Shown here one piece after another: positions 7,132 through 15,348 of a DNA stretch of 64,000 nt. Position 1 is the first letter of the stretch. Each line of letters starts with the position of its first letter. The translations under genes and the position numbers were made by a program. This stretch comes from Oscillospiraceae bacterium (GTDB lineage Bacteria > Bacillota > Clostridia > Oscillospirales > Oscillospiraceae), in the NCBI GenBank assembly GCA_916988195.3, contig CAKASQ030000004.1, positions 1 to 64,000 of the forward strand, read 5' to 3'. The notes under the pieces are model-generated. The model was not told where the DNA came from. It ran no database searches and saw only the letters and a list, made by a program, of their open reading frames with translations.

Positions 7132-9461
7132 ACCAGATTTTCTCCCGGTGTCGTTGTCATTAACTTATATAGTTCCGTGTCCCTCGGAATGGTGTTGACG
7201 AAAGGCACGATGGAACCACCCATGCGCAGCAGACCGTGACCGGCTTCGGCGTTTGTGATGTAACTGAGCTGCGTATCGGAAATGTGAAGCAGCTTCGACA
7301 GCTCTGCGCGGTCGGTTGCCGCCTGATTGAACAGCAGCAGAAATTCGGAGTTGGCGAACATCAGACGCGCCGTTTCGGATTTCAGACATTCTTCTACGTT
7401 CTGCGATGCCGCCGTCAGCGCCGCGCCGTATTTGCGAAATCTTTTCCATGCGCGATACAGGATTTCGCCGGAGTATTTGTATTTGAAATACAAGTACACT
7501 TCGTCGAGGAACACCCATGTATATTTGCCGCGCTTGCGGTTCTCCATGACGCGGTTTTGAATGGCTTCGAGTGCAACGACAAGCGCGGTCGGGCGGAGCT
7601 GTTCACCCATCTCATAAAGGTCAAGGACAACAATGCGGTTGTTAATATCCACGTTCGTCGGGTGCGCAAAGACGTTCAAGCTGCCCTCCGTGATAAGCTC
7701 GGCCGCCAGCGCGATTTCACGCGCTTCGGGGTCTGGCTGCTTCAAGACTTCGGCGCGCCAGTCGGACAAAAGCGGCATAGGCAGCTCGCCCCTTGCGTGG
7801 AAATAGTTCTGGTAGACACTGGCTGTGCATCGGTCGATGATGGATTTCTGAGAACCGGACAGTAAGCCCGCGCCCATTTGCTGCTCCAAGATACTGGTTA
7901 TGAGTTCGGATTTCATCGCAATGGGATTTTCGCCGTCCTCATAGCCGTCCTGCAAATCCAATGGATTGATATGGTGCTGGCTGTTTGGCGAAATTTCAAT
8001 GACCTCGCCGCCCAGCGCCCGCGCAATGGGCGCGTATTCGCGTTCCGCGTCGATGATGATAATGTCGTCGTTGGTGGACAGCGCGACGTTGGCAATGGTA
8101 TTCTTCATGGCAACAGACTTACCAGAACCGGACACACCGAGATAGAACGCATGGGGTGAAATGAGCCGCTTGCGCTCACAGATCAGAAGATTTTTAGAGA
8201 TGGCGTTGACCCCGTAATACAAGCCGCCGGGGTCTTGAATCTCCTGCGCACGGAACGGCATGAGAACAGCGCAGCTCTCGGTGGTCAACGTCCGCAAAGC
8301 GTGGATGCGACGCAGGCCATACGGCAAGACGGTGTTCAAGCCGTCCTCCTGCTGGTAGCGGAGAACAGAGAAACCGCAGAGCTTTTCCTGTGCGATGGAT
8401 TGCAAGGTCTGCGTATCCGCGTCAAGCTGCTCCAAGCTGTCCGCGATATGAACGAGCGTCACACAGGCGAACATGAGCCGCTGGTCACGGGCGGTCAGAT
8501 CTTCCAACAGGTCTTTCGATTCGGTGCGCATTTGCTCCAAGTCATAGGGAACCGTCGCGGTAAAATTGTTCTGCCGGTTCTGCCTTTGCTGCCAGCGTGT
8601 AATGTCCGTTTCCACGCCGAGGATTCGGCTTTGAACCTCCCGAACGGCTTCTTCTGTCGGGATAGGCAGAATATCAATGGACAACAACAGGTTGCGCGAA
8701 AAATCGGACAGGTCTTTTATCATTTCGTCGCTGATAAAAGATGCGTAGTCGCGCATGAAAAGGACTCTGCCAAACTTGCCGCCCATTTCAAAGTATCCGG
8801 CGCGGAATTGCAATCCGTCCGGGCAGATCAGGTCGCGGAAGTCGATGCCGCGCTTGATATTTGCAGACAGGTCGAACCGGAAAGACGCTTCTTCGCCAGG
8901 TCGGAAGAAGTCATGCAGGAGCCGCAGCCGGTCGGCGCAGGAAATGGCGTAAGCGCCTGAATCCAGCCGTCCAAAGCTGGCAGACAAGTTGGTATCGACG
9001 CGGCGGAAATAGGCGCGGGTCTGCTCGATCTTCCGTAAGCCGATTGACAGTGTGATGTACTTTTCCTGCACCAGATTGTTGCTTTCAGCCGCTTTGTCCA
9101 AGATGATTTGGTTGTACTCGCCGCGATAGTAGTCCAAACCGTCGCTGCACTCCGGCATGAGCATTGTGCGCTGGAAATCAACCGGATTCAGGCGGCGGTT
9201 GATGATCGTGATTTTCGCGGTCGCATCGGTTGGCAGACTGTTCAAAACAGCGCCATACGAACGGAAGATACTGCGCCGGTCATCAAGCGAGGACGCAGCG
9301 TAGTTAATGTCCGAAAACCGCCATGTTTTACTGTACTTCTGCCCGACCTGCCAGATACCGTCCGTATAGATGCGTCGGATGGGAATGGATTGCTGGACGC
9401 TGTGGGGAATCCGAAAAGAATCTTTTTCGCTGCGGTTTGCAGCCAACAACGATTTCATCAT
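7128..9461 (-). CDS. VirB4-family conjugation ATPase
   Basis: A 777-residue ATPase that powers the type IV secretion channel. The Walker A motif GVSGSGKS is at 443-450, followed by the acidic strand DDIIIIDAEREY, and Walker B WVFLDEVYLYF at about 650-660. The conserved SQNVEECLKSE and LFNQAATDRAEL segments follow. The N-terminal 400 residues form the channel-docking part. ATGATG at 9461 stands behind GGAGGG. It overlaps prgI by 4 bases upstream and the methyltransferase downstream, so the three form one transcript. Confidence 0.93.
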   Translation of the reverse strand: MMKSLLAANRSEKDSFRIPHSVQQSIPIRRIYTDGIWQVGQKYSKTWRFSDINYAASSLDDRRSIFRSYGAVLNSLPTDATAKITIINRRLNPVDFQRTMLMPECSDGLDYYRGEYNQIILDKAAESNNLVQEKYITLSIGLRKIEQTRAYFRRVDTNLSASFGRLDSGAYAISCADRLRLLHDFFRPGEEASFRFDLSANIKRGIDFRDLICPDGLQFRAGYFEMGGKFGRVLFMRDYASFISDEMIKDLSDFSRNLLLSIDILPIPTEEAVREVQSRILGVETDITRWQQRQNRQNNFTATVPYDLEQMRTESKDLLEDLTARDQRLMFACVTLVHIADSLEQLDADTQTLQSIAQEKLCGFSVLRYQQEDGLNTVLPYGLRRIHALRTLTTESCAVLMPFRAQEIQDPGGLYYGVNAISKNLLICERKRLISPHAFYLGVSGSGKSVAMKNTIANVALSTNDDIIIIDAEREYAPIARALGGEVIEISPNSQHHINPLDLQDGYEDGENPIAMKSELITSILEQQMGAGLLSGSQKSIIDRCTASVYQNYFHARGELPMPLLSDWRAEVLKQPDPEAREIALAAELITEGSLNVFAHPTNVDINNRIVVLDLYEMGEQLRPTALVVALEAIQNRVMENRKRGKYTWVFLDEVYLYFKYKYSGEILYRAWKRFRKYGAALTAASQNVEECLKSETARLMFANSEFLLLFNQAATDRAELSKLLHISDTQLSYITNAEAGHGLLRMGGSIVPFVNTIPRDTELYKLMTTTPGENLV

Positions 9462-9802
9462 TCCAACGTGCCCTCCATAATGTTCGCAAACACTTCCTCA
9501 TGGAGATTGACAGAATCGAACCGGCGCGGGCCTGCGCACAAGATTTCGGATTTAATGAACGCCCAAAGAAACTGTTCTAAGCTCATGCCGTTGTAATGAA
9601 AAAATCCCGCAATCGCAACCGGCGCGGCCACCAGCAGGCACAGCCAGCTTGCGGCTTCCTTGCCGATGATATTTCCTAAACCGAGATAAATACCAGCTGC
9701 CAGCGCGACGGCCAGCACCGCACAAATAAACTGCCGCGCAGACAGACCGAAAAAGATGGTTTCCCGGTGTGCACGGATTTCTTTTGGAATTTTGACTTCT
9801 AT
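9458..9802 (-). CDS. PrgI-family membrane component of the transfer channel
   Basis: About 114 residues. The N-terminus reads EVKIPKEIRAHRETIFFGL, typical of PrgI proteins, followed by two membrane segments (about residues 27-45 and 50-65) and a short cytoplasmic tail. This small inner-membrane protein precedes VirB4 in most Gram-positive ICEs. There is no ATG, GTG or TTG before the conserved motif; the first GTG (9718) would delete it. The site GGAGG lies 8 bases before an in-frame ATA at 9800-9802, which is taken as the start. A rare initiation codon or a decayed ATG are both possible. Confidence 0.8.
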   Translation of the reverse strand: MEVKIPKEIRAHRETIFFGLSARQFICAVLAVALAAGIYLGLGNIIGKEAASWLCLLVAAPVAIAGFFHYNGMSLEQFLWAFIKSEILCAGPRRFDSVNLHEEVFANIMEGTLE

Positions 9803-9829
9803 AAAAATCGCCTCCGATTTGTTGAAAAT

Positions 9830-9858
9830 TTGACAGAAAATTTAGAATATGAGATAAT
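9830..9858 (+). promoter_or_regulatory. Predicted sigma-A promoter
   Basis: TTGACA (9830-9835), 17 bases, GATAAT (9853-9858), about 40 bases before the small membrane-protein gene at 9897 and divergent from prgI. Confidence 0.65.
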
Positions 9859-9896
9859 ATTTATAGGTAAAAACTTGACAAAAAGGAGAAAATGCT

Positions 9897-10238
9897 ATGA
9901 ACTCTACACTCATTTTATTCAAGGAAATAGGTCGCCAGCTCCTGATCGTTGGTCTGGTACTGGGGAGCCTGCCAATGGCAATCCGTATCCTCTGGAAACT
10001 GCGGCTTCTGCCGCTCGGTTGCTACTTTGTGGCAACGAAACTCTTCTGGCCGCGCTGGGCGACAGCACACCGAACAGCCTGCATTTTGATCTTCATTGCC
10101 TGCGTGCTGTTTTTCGTCTTATGCTGGACAATCCGCTACATTCGCCAAAAACGCGAAGAACAGATCATGGCAGAGTTCCTTCATTACTACACAAAGGATT
10201 TGAAGCCAGGAGAATCCAGAACACTGGAATTTTTGTAA
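9897..10238 (+). CDS. Small two-segment membrane protein, unknown
   Basis: 113 residues with two hydrophobic segments (about residues 14-28 and 58-78) and a charged C-terminal tail (RQKREEQIMAEFL). ATG 9897 follows AAAAAGGAG. It has its own promoter and a convergent terminator, and it reads against the surrounding transfer operon. That arrangement suits an independently expressed accessory such as an exclusion or immunity protein, but nothing in the sequence proves this. Confidence 0.6.
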   Translation: MNSTLILFKEIGRQLLIVGLVLGSLPMAIRILWKLRLLPLGCYFVATKLFWPRWATAHRTACILIFIACVLFFVLCWTIRYIRQKREEQIMAEFLHYYTKDLKPGESRTLEFL

Positions 10239-10241
10239 TAT

Positions 10242-10278
10242 CAAAGGCGCGTCGCCCACAACGGGCAACGCGCCTTTG
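10242..10278. terminator. Bidirectional terminator between convergent genes
   Basis: CAAAGGCGCGT and ACGCGCCTTTG arms with an inner CGCCC-ACAA-CGGGC stem, between genes ending at 10238 (+) and 10297 (-). T-runs are short. Confidence 0.65.
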
Positions 10279-10296
10279 ATGCTTCTATGTAGTTGT

Positions 10297-10608
10297 TCAC
10301 TCTAGCAGCTTCGCGTAATTCCTGCGGGCATAGACCACTCTGGCAATCGTCACGCGCTTTTCAGTCTCCGTCACCCAGTAGAGCATCATGTAATTCTCGA
10401 CAAGCAGCTTGCGGTACTCATGCTTTAAGGGGCGCAGCGGTGTATAGGCAGGCTGCGCATACGGAAAATCTCGCAGGCTTTCCCCTGCTTTTGTCAACTG
10501 TTCCGCAATACGTTCTGCCGCAGTCGGATTGTTTAATTCCCGCGTAATATACACGACAATTTCTACCATGTCCTGCGCGGCAAGCGGCATATACTCTACA
10601 CTATACAA
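10297..10608 (-). CDS. RelE/ParE-family toxin
   Basis: 103 residues with the RelE/ParE fold pattern: N-terminal helix MPLAAQDMVEIVVYI, the middle FPYAQPAY segment, and C-terminal beta-strands YRKLLVENYMMLYWV and VTIARVVYARRNY. Family members cut ribosome-bound mRNA or poison gyrase; which applies here is not evident. The start overlaps the antitoxin gene by 8 bases. The pair probably stabilises the ICE and is the first of three such pairs within 3 kb. Confidence 0.8.
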   Translation of the reverse strand: MYSVEYMPLAAQDMVEIVVYITRELNNPTAAERIAEQLTKAGESLRDFPYAQPAYTPLRPLKHEYRKLLVENYMMLYWVTETEKRVTIARVVYARRNYAKLLE

Positions 10609-10879
10609 CTTTCGATCCTCCGATTGCGTCTTTCATAGCTTTCAGGACATCTTTGGAGGAATAGCGTTCGCTGGACAGCTCCGCTTCACGCTCGGCGGCT
10701 TGCAGCTTGAAGTAAATCTCGCTTTCAAATTGCAGATTTTCAAACGCTTCCATGCTCAGAACGACCATATCACCGTAGCCGTTTTTCGTCAGAAATACAG
10801 GTTGCGCGGTTTCGTGGACGGTTTTGGATATTTCCGCAAAGTTGTTCCTAAGGTCGGAAACAGGTCGGATCATTTTCAT
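10601..10879 (-). CDS. Phd/YefM-family antitoxin
   Basis: 92 residues beginning MKMIRPVSDLRNNFAEI, the DNA-binding N-terminus of Phd/YefM antitoxins, with the typical LTKNGYGDMVVLSMEAFENL core. The C-terminus would bind and neutralise the toxin encoded immediately downstream. Such proteins also repress their own promoter. The ATG at 10879 follows GAAAGGGAGG. Confidence 0.85.
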   Translation of the reverse strand: MKMIRPVSDLRNNFAEISKTVHETAQPVFLTKNGYGDMVVLSMEAFENLQFESEIYFKLQAAEREAELSSERYSSKDVLKAMKDAIGGSKVV

Positions 10880-10977
10880 AGTATCAGCCTCCCTTTCTTG
10901 AAGTTTAGCATAATTACGCTAAAATATCAAGCCTGCGTTTTGGATAGTATCTGCCAGAGCGGAGAAAATTACACGGA

Positions 10978-11817
10978 TTACGCGCCGAGCATTTCGTGTA
11001 CCAGCCGGTCAGAGCCTTTGACAAGTCCGGTCAGCACCAACATATTGAACATGAGTTGTCCGAGATATTGCCAGACCATCGTGACGGCGGGCAGCGATTC
11101 ATCCAGCGCCGTACTGCCGCCAGACAGGAACGCCGAGTAGATCACGCAGGACAGCACAATGACCGCGCCCTCCATGCAAACGCCAACGTAGCTTTTCAAA
11201 AACGTTTGCCCGGTGCGTGAGGTCGCTTCTCCGGCGAACGATGCTAACGGAAGCGGCGCAATGGCTGTGTAAATGAAAATTTTGAAAAAGCGGCCGTAGA
11301 CGGTTAGAATCAGTACAAAAGACAGGACCGTTATCAGCAGACTTCCCAGCAGCGACACCAGCCAGAGCGGAATGGATTCCAGAAAGCTCACATCTTCAAT
11401 GGCTTCGACGATTTTATCTGGCAAAGTGGCCGTCGTAGAAATTGCAGAACCAATGCCGCCCATGACGGTGCTGACCACACCGCCGCAGATTTTATAGATA
11501 GCAGTTATCAGCTCCAACGACGAGCCGACCGCCACTTTTGCAAGCAGAAACCGAATAAAATGCCGCAGGGCAAATTCCGGCCTTTGCAATTCGCGGAAGC
11601 TGGCTGCCGAGCGGAACACACCCATTGCAAAAAATAACACCAGCAAACCATAGCCAAAGCCTACCAGTGCATTATGAATGCTGACAATGACCGTCCATAT
11701 CTCGCCGCCGCGAAAGGATTCCGGCGTTTGCGACACGAGCGACCAGATTTCAGCCAACTTGTCATTCCAGTTGCTTAGAGCATCTTCAAGGGTCGATACG
11801 ACCCAGTTATCACTCAC
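10978..11817 (-). CDS. VirB6/TrbL-like polytopic transfer protein
   Basis: 279 residues with about six hydrophobic segments, including ALVGFGYGLLVLFFAMGVF, LLGSLLITVLSFVLILTVY and YVGVCMEGAVIVLSCVIY. Position in the operon and topology match the VirB6/TrbL channel protein of Gram-positive ICEs. GTG 11817 is used, behind GGAGGTGAT. It ends in the motif SDRLVHEMLGA, which is common in this family. Two toxin-antitoxin pairs are inserted between it and the VirB2-like gene. Confidence 0.75.
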   Translation of the reverse strand: MSDNWVVSTLEDALSNWNDKLAEIWSLVSQTPESFRGGEIWTVIVSIHNALVGFGYGLLVLFFAMGVFRSAASFRELQRPEFALRHFIRFLLAKVAVGSSLELITAIYKICGGVVSTVMGGIGSAISTTATLPDKIVEAIEDVSFLESIPLWLVSLLGSLLITVLSFVLILTVYGRFFKIFIYTAIAPLPLASFAGEATSRTGQTFLKSYVGVCMEGAVIVLSCVIYSAFLSGGSTALDESLPAVTMVWQYLGQLMFNMLVLTGLVKGSDRLVHEMLGA

Positions 11818-11849
11818 ATATCATCACCTCCGAAATGTAGTGACTGCGT

Positions 11850-11877
11850 ATTGACAATTTCGTGCAAAAGGATATAC
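11850..11877 (+). promoter_or_regulatory. Promoter of the RelB-like/ParE-like pair
   Basis: TTGACA (11850-11855), 16 bases, TATACT (11872-11877), 23 bases upstream of the antitoxin start; divergent from the TrbL-like gene. Confidence 0.65.
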
Positions 11878-11899
11878 TAAAAGAAAAGGGGGTATGATT

Positions 11900-12220
11900 A
11901 TGAATCAGGCATACAATGTTTCATCCGCGCCGAAAACAACGACGTTTCAGATGCGCATGAATCCTGAAATCAAGCAGCGCGCCGAGCAGCTTTACGCCAG
12001 CTACGGTCTGAACCTGACGGATGCCATCAATATCTTCATCCAGCAGTCACTCAATGTGGAGGGTCTGCCGTTCCTGCTTTCGCCGGAAAACGAGGAATAT
12101 ATGCAGACCAAGGCGCTCAAGCGCCTGATGACGGAGCTGGACGCGGGCTGGAAAAGCGCGGAACAGGGCAGATGGGTCAGCGAGGAGGAAGCTATGCGCC
12201 GGTTGGAGTTGGACGCATGA
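11900..12220 (+). CDS. RelB/DinJ-family antitoxin
   Basis: 106 residues. TTFQMRMNPEIKQRAEQLY and LNLTDAINIFIQQS are the ribbon-helix-helix segment of RelB/DinJ antitoxins, followed by NVEGLPFLLS. ATG 11900 is preferred over 11894 because it lies 7 bases after GGGGG rather than one. Its stop overlaps the toxin start (ATGA at 12217-12220). This pair has its own promoter on the plus strand, unlike its two neighbours. Confidence 0.85.
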   Translation: MNQAYNVSSAPKTTTFQMRMNPEIKQRAEQLYASYGLNLTDAINIFIQQSLNVEGLPFLLSPENEEYMQTKALKRLMTELDAGWKSAEQGRWVSEEEAMRRLELDA

Positions 12221-12531
12221 AGCTGAGATTTACGCCGCGCGCCATGAACGACCTGACGGCAATTCGTCGCTTCATTCGGGACGAATACGGAAACCCGAAA
12301 GCAGCCAAACGCATCACGGACAGTATTTTTGCCCAGTGCGCGAATCTCAAGCAGTTTCCTCAGTCCGGCACGGCGCTCAGCGCCCGTTTTGAAATCGACA
12401 CGGATGTGCGCTATCTGGTCTGCGAGGGATATATGATCTTCTATCGCATCGAGGGCGAGTTCGTGTCTGTCGGCGCTGTGATCCACGGGAAAACAGACTA
12501 TCTGGATGTCCTTTTCCGGAAAGAACGATAA
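12217..12531 (+). CDS. RelE/ParE-family toxin
   Basis: 104 residues. MKLRFTPRAMNDLTAIRRFI, the LKQFPQSGTAL turn and the C-terminal YMIFYRIEGEFVSVGAVIH strands define the RelE/ParE fold. It is coupled to the RelB/DinJ antitoxin by a 4-base overlap. It ends at a shared hairpin facing the third toxin gene. Confidence 0.85.
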   Translation: MKLRFTPRAMNDLTAIRRFIRDEYGNPKAAKRITDSIFAQCANLKQFPQSGTALSARFEIDTDVRYLVCEGYMIFYRIEGEFVSVGAVIHGKTDYLDVLFRKER

Positions 12532-12548
12532 ACAGAATTTCTGCATAG

Positions 12549-12583
12549 AAAAACCAGCCTCTTATGAAAAGAGCCTGGTTTTT
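12549..12583. terminator. Bidirectional intrinsic terminator
   Basis: AAAAACCAG-C-CTCTT pairs with AAGAG-C-CTGGTTTTT around ATGA. The flanking A5 and T5 tracts allow termination in both directions between two convergent toxin genes. Confidence 0.85.
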
Positions 12584-12596
12584 ATGCGTGATGCAG

Positions 12597-12914
12597 TTAA
12601 TACAAAAGCTGAGGGTAATCTGTTTTGCCGTTCACGATGCGGTAGATATAGACCGTCTTTTCGCTGTCAATGACCTTGTAGCCACATACATAGTCACGGC
12701 AAATGACCTTACGGAACTCTCGTTCTGCCAGCACCATATCCGGATGCAGCGCACCGGAATACGGGAATGTCCGCAGCAGGTCTACGGTGTGCAGAATTTC
12801 ATCGATGAATTTTTCAGCAGAATCCGCACCGGCTAAACCGAGGTAAAGCTGTGCAATTCCCTCCAGATCACGCATAGCAGCGCGCAGATATTTAATCTGA
12901 TACTCTTGCTGCAT
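12597..12914 (-). CDS. RelE/ParE-family toxin
   Basis: 105 residues from ATG 12914 (6-7 bases after GGAG). YQIKYLRAAMRDLEGIAQLY, RTFPYSGALHPD and the terminal YIYRIVNGKTDYPQLLY match RelE/ParE toxins. It overlaps the antitoxin gene by 23 bases. Third toxin of the cluster. Confidence 0.82.
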   Translation of the reverse strand: MQQEYQIKYLRAAMRDLEGIAQLYLGLAGADSAEKFIDEILHTVDLLRTFPYSGALHPDMVLAEREFRKVICRDYVCGYKVIDSEKTVYIYRIVNGKTDYPQLLY

Positions 12915-13170
12915 CAAAAATCTCCTTCATCCTGCCGCGCACCTGTTCCGGAGAATATGTCGGTGCACCACTCAGGCGATCCAGTTCCGCTTCCAGAACG
13001 CTTGCCCGGTGTGCCAACATTTTTTCCCGCTGCTCATAGGCTTCAATGCTCTGAATGACCAGATCGGCTTCGCCCTTGTTCGTAATATAGATCGGTTCGC
13101 CGGACACCTTTGCAAGCTGCGAGATTTGCAGATATTCGTTGCGCAGTGCCGTGGATGCTCTGATCTGCAT
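12892..13170 (-). CDS. Phd/YefM-like antitoxin
   Basis: 92 residues. MQIRASTALRNEYLQI and the ITNKGEADLVIQSIEAYEQ core match Phd-type antitoxins, and the acidic C-terminus (SPEQVRGRMKEIFDAARV) would wrap the toxin. ATG 13170 follows GGAGGTGATTCC. Longer upstream reading frames begin inside a repeat palindrome and are not used. Confidence 0.82.
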   Translation of the reverse strand: MQIRASTALRNEYLQISQLAKVSGEPIYITNKGEADLVIQSIEAYEQREKMLAHRASVLEAELDRLSGAPTYSPEQVRGRMKEIFDAARVSD

Positions 13171-13253
13171 GGAATCACCTCCTGTGTTTTCTATCCATAG
13201 TATATCAGGAACATGATATGTTTGCAAGCTGAATCTCATTCCTTTCGTTTTCA

Positions 13254-13280
13254 AAATGCGTCTCACGGTGAGACGCATTT
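13254..13280. repeat. ICE palindrome, copy 7
   Basis: AAATGCGTCTCAC and GTGAGACGCATTT arms (13 bp, perfect) around one base. It lies between two minus-strand genes, 83 bases upstream of the antitoxin start and 15 bases after the next gene's stop. Confidence 0.9.
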
Positions 13281-13294
13281 CTGCGTGTTCTGTT

Positions 13295-13861
13295 TTACCT
13301 CGCGTCACGCTGCCGGGCTCGCTGCTTTGGAATCCGAAATCCATAGACGGCTGCAATGCTGTCGCCAAGCCGCTGTGTGACCCTTGTAATGTCCGCGCGC
13401 GTTGCTCTCCTGCAATAAATTTTGTTTTGCAGATTTTCAATCTGTGCATCGGAAACTCCACGCTTGAACACACGGTACAGATAGTGATTTGTGCCGTCGT
13501 GGTGAATAGCGTCTGCACGCAGATCGCCATTTTTATCCACATACCACTCTGTCATATCTGTATCGGAATACAGGCAGTCGCGGATATTGCCGGAGTTGAC
13601 CATCTTGTATCCCTGCACCCGGCCATTCCATCGACCAATGTCGCCAATGACAAGGATCGGCTGTGAAAATTGAATGTTCAGATTTCGGCGCTCATCGTCG
13701 AGGTATTCAGCGTTCAGCTCGTACATTTTCTCATATAGCTTGTTTTCGTCGTTGGATAGTTCCGGGTAGCTTTCCGTAAGAAAGCCGCGCCAATCGTCTA
13801 AGTCAAGATGGACATTGCTCCATATGACATGGCGATCAATGGCTTCGTTTGTCCGTTTCAT
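13295..13861 (-). CDS. Unknown ICE protein
   Basis: 188 residues, soluble and acidic at the start, basic at the end (IPKQRARQRDAR). Distinct stretches are WSNVHLDLDDWRGFL, PILVIGDIGRWNGRV and YVDKNGDLRADAIHHDGTNH. I do not recognise the family. It lies between the VirB2-like gene and a toxin-antitoxin pair in the transfer operon, 3 bases after the former, so it is probably co-transcribed with transfer genes. Confidence 0.65.
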   Translation of the reverse strand: MKRTNEAIDRHVIWSNVHLDLDDWRGFLTESYPELSNDENKLYEKMYELNAEYLDDERRNLNIQFSQPILVIGDIGRWNGRVQGYKMVNSGNIRDCLYSDTDMTEWYVDKNGDLRADAIHHDGTNHYLYRVFKRGVSDAQIENLQNKIYCRRATRADITRVTQRLGDSIAAVYGFRIPKQRARQRDAR

Positions 13862-13864
13862 GGC

Positions 13865-14188
13865 TTAGACCACGCCGATTGCCGCGAGAATTTCCTTTGC
13901 AAAGGCAATCAGCAGACCACCGAACAGACACAAAACGCCCTGCGTTCTCTGCGTCGCGTCGTGCGACTGCACAGACATACCGAGCTGCACGACGCCCCAG
14001 CCGAGGATGATAATGCCAATGGCCTTGATGCAGGAGAAGATAAAATCAGAAAGATTGTTCACGATGGTCAGCGGGTCACTGTCAGCGGCGAACGCCGAGG
14101 TCGTGAACAGTGCCGTCGTCAGTACAAGGCTTGTCCAGACAGCCATGATGCGGCGATCCTTACGCCGCGGGGTTAATTCATGTTTCAT
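13865..14188 (-). CDS. VirB2/TrbC-like small membrane protein
   Basis: 107 residues with a signal-like first segment (about residues 15-35, ending TSAFA) and two further hydrophobic segments (FIFSCIKAIGIIILGWGVV and VLCLFGGLLIAFAKEILAA). The topology and position between virD4 and the TrbL-like gene match the pilin-like or Maff2-type proteins of Gram-positive ICEs. ATG 14188 lies behind GGAGGATTAAC. Exact family uncertain. Confidence 0.7.
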   Translation of the reverse strand: MKHELTPRRKDRRIMAVWTSLVLTTALFTTSAFAADSDPLTIVNNLSDFIFSCIKAIGIIILGWGVVQLGMSVQSHDATQRTQGVLCLFGGLLIAFAKEILAAIGVV

Positions 14189-14189
14189 G

Positions 14190-15002
14190 TTAATCCTCCA
14201 AAAATTCAATATCGTCGATGTTTTCAATGGGGAACGAAAGATCGTCCGCTGCGAACGCGCGCAGCGGCGTGTGGAGATACGGCGGCGCGCCGCCGTCCTC
14301 CGTGCGGTGGATATTCGGGTGCTTCAGGATGTCATACTTCTCGTCAATGACTGGTTTCTCGCCTCGAATCAGAACGATTGCGTTTTTATTATCCAAGCGC
14401 CGCACCTCGTCCGGTGTCATAAGTTCGCGCCCGGTCTGTTGGAAATTCTGACTGAACGAACCGTTCCGGCCTTTGCTCTGGCTTGACGTGCGCGTATCAA
14501 TCGTTTCTTTTCCAAGCAGTTCCGAAATGTATTTGTGCGTGCTTTGCTCATTGCCGCCAAGATAGATGAAGCTGTCTGCGTTGCCGATGATGCCCTCCCA
14601 ATCGTCCTTGAACAGCGCCTTGAGCTGCGAAATGTTTTGCAGAATGATGGTTGACATAATGTTTCGAGAGCGCATAGTCGCCTGCAATCGGGCATAGCCG
14701 TCGGGTAAGGCCACGTTCGCAAATTCATCAAACATCAGCCGCACGGGAACCGGCAGCGCCCCTTGATGCACCTTATCCGCCTGATAGTAAAGCTCCTGAA
14801 ACGCTTGCGTGTAGAGCATACCGACAAGGAAATTGAGCGATGCGTCGTTGCTGTCGGGGATGATACAAAAGATGGCTTGCTTGCGTTCGCCCAACTTACC
14901 AAGCTCCATATCGTCGCTGGCGGTGATGCGTTGTATTTCAGGCAAAGTGAATGATGCAAGGCGGACAGCGGCACTCACCAAGATCGATTTTGCAGTTTTG
15001 CC
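14190..15002 (-). pseudogene. virD4/traG coupling protein, 3' fragment
   Basis: The C-terminal 270 residues of a type IV coupling ATPase. The segment begins GKTAKSILVSAAVRLASF and contains the Walker B-like RLMFDEFANVALPDGY, the sensor-like STIILQNISQLKALF and a TPDEVRRLDN tail. Its N-terminal half is 8 kb away (23105-24045). Fusing the two halves across a shared GG gives FKQAAG-KTAKSIL in one frame. The gene is interrupted rather than decayed, and excision of the inner element would repair it. Confidence 0.93.
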
Positions 15003-15046
15003 AGAGACGAAAAGTCAAGGACTTTTTCATCAAATTCAAAAAGAAG

Positions 15047-15205
15047 TCACATTTTGCGGACTTCTTCACGGAGCATACGCTTGATTTTGTCCTCCATCGT
15101 CTCCTTGGCGGTCTCGCTGAAATGGACACGGACGATATAGGTGGTCTTGCCAATCTGCTTTCTGACAGTCGGGCAAGTGGCGGTGTTGGTTGCGGTATTG
15201 TTCAT
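15047..15205 (-). CDS. tnpW: TnpW-family small transposon protein
   Basis: 52 residues: MNNTATNTATCPTVRK, then IGKTTYIVRVHFSETAKET and a basic amphipathic tail. This matches the TnpW proteins found at one end of Tn4451-like elements, whose function is unknown. ATG 15205 stands behind AGGAGGATTTTGA. The stop falls in an inverted repeat about 45 bases from the element end. It is short and easily missed. Confidence 0.85.
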   Translation of the reverse strand: MNNTATNTATCPTVRKQIGKTTYIVRVHFSETAKETMEDKIKRMLREEVRKM

Positions 15206-15271
15206 TCAAAATCCTCCTGTAAATGAAAAAGTGCCCGGTAACTGTTCATCATCGGGCGGTGTCAGTATGAG

Positions 15272-15343
15272 GGAACAAGGCAAGGCGGCAACATTAAGGT
15301 ATCTATAAAAACCTTGCCGTCTTTGCCACGCTTGCCGTGTTCC
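15272..15343. repeat. Imperfect inverted repeat between tnpW and the helicase gene
   Basis: GGAACAAGGCAAGGCGGCAA pairs imperfectly with TTGCCACGCTTGCCGTGTTCC-like sequence at the other side. It fills most of the 140-base gap. It could terminate the helicase transcript or form part of an origin. Confidence 0.5.
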
Positions 15344-15348
15344 TGTTG

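Noticed and set aside
13256-13666. Open frames starting MRLTVRR inside palindromes (also at 27569, 4564 and 5042)
   Set aside because: The start codon is only the ATGCGTCTCAC arm of the repeat; no ribosome site, and real genes lie on the other strand.
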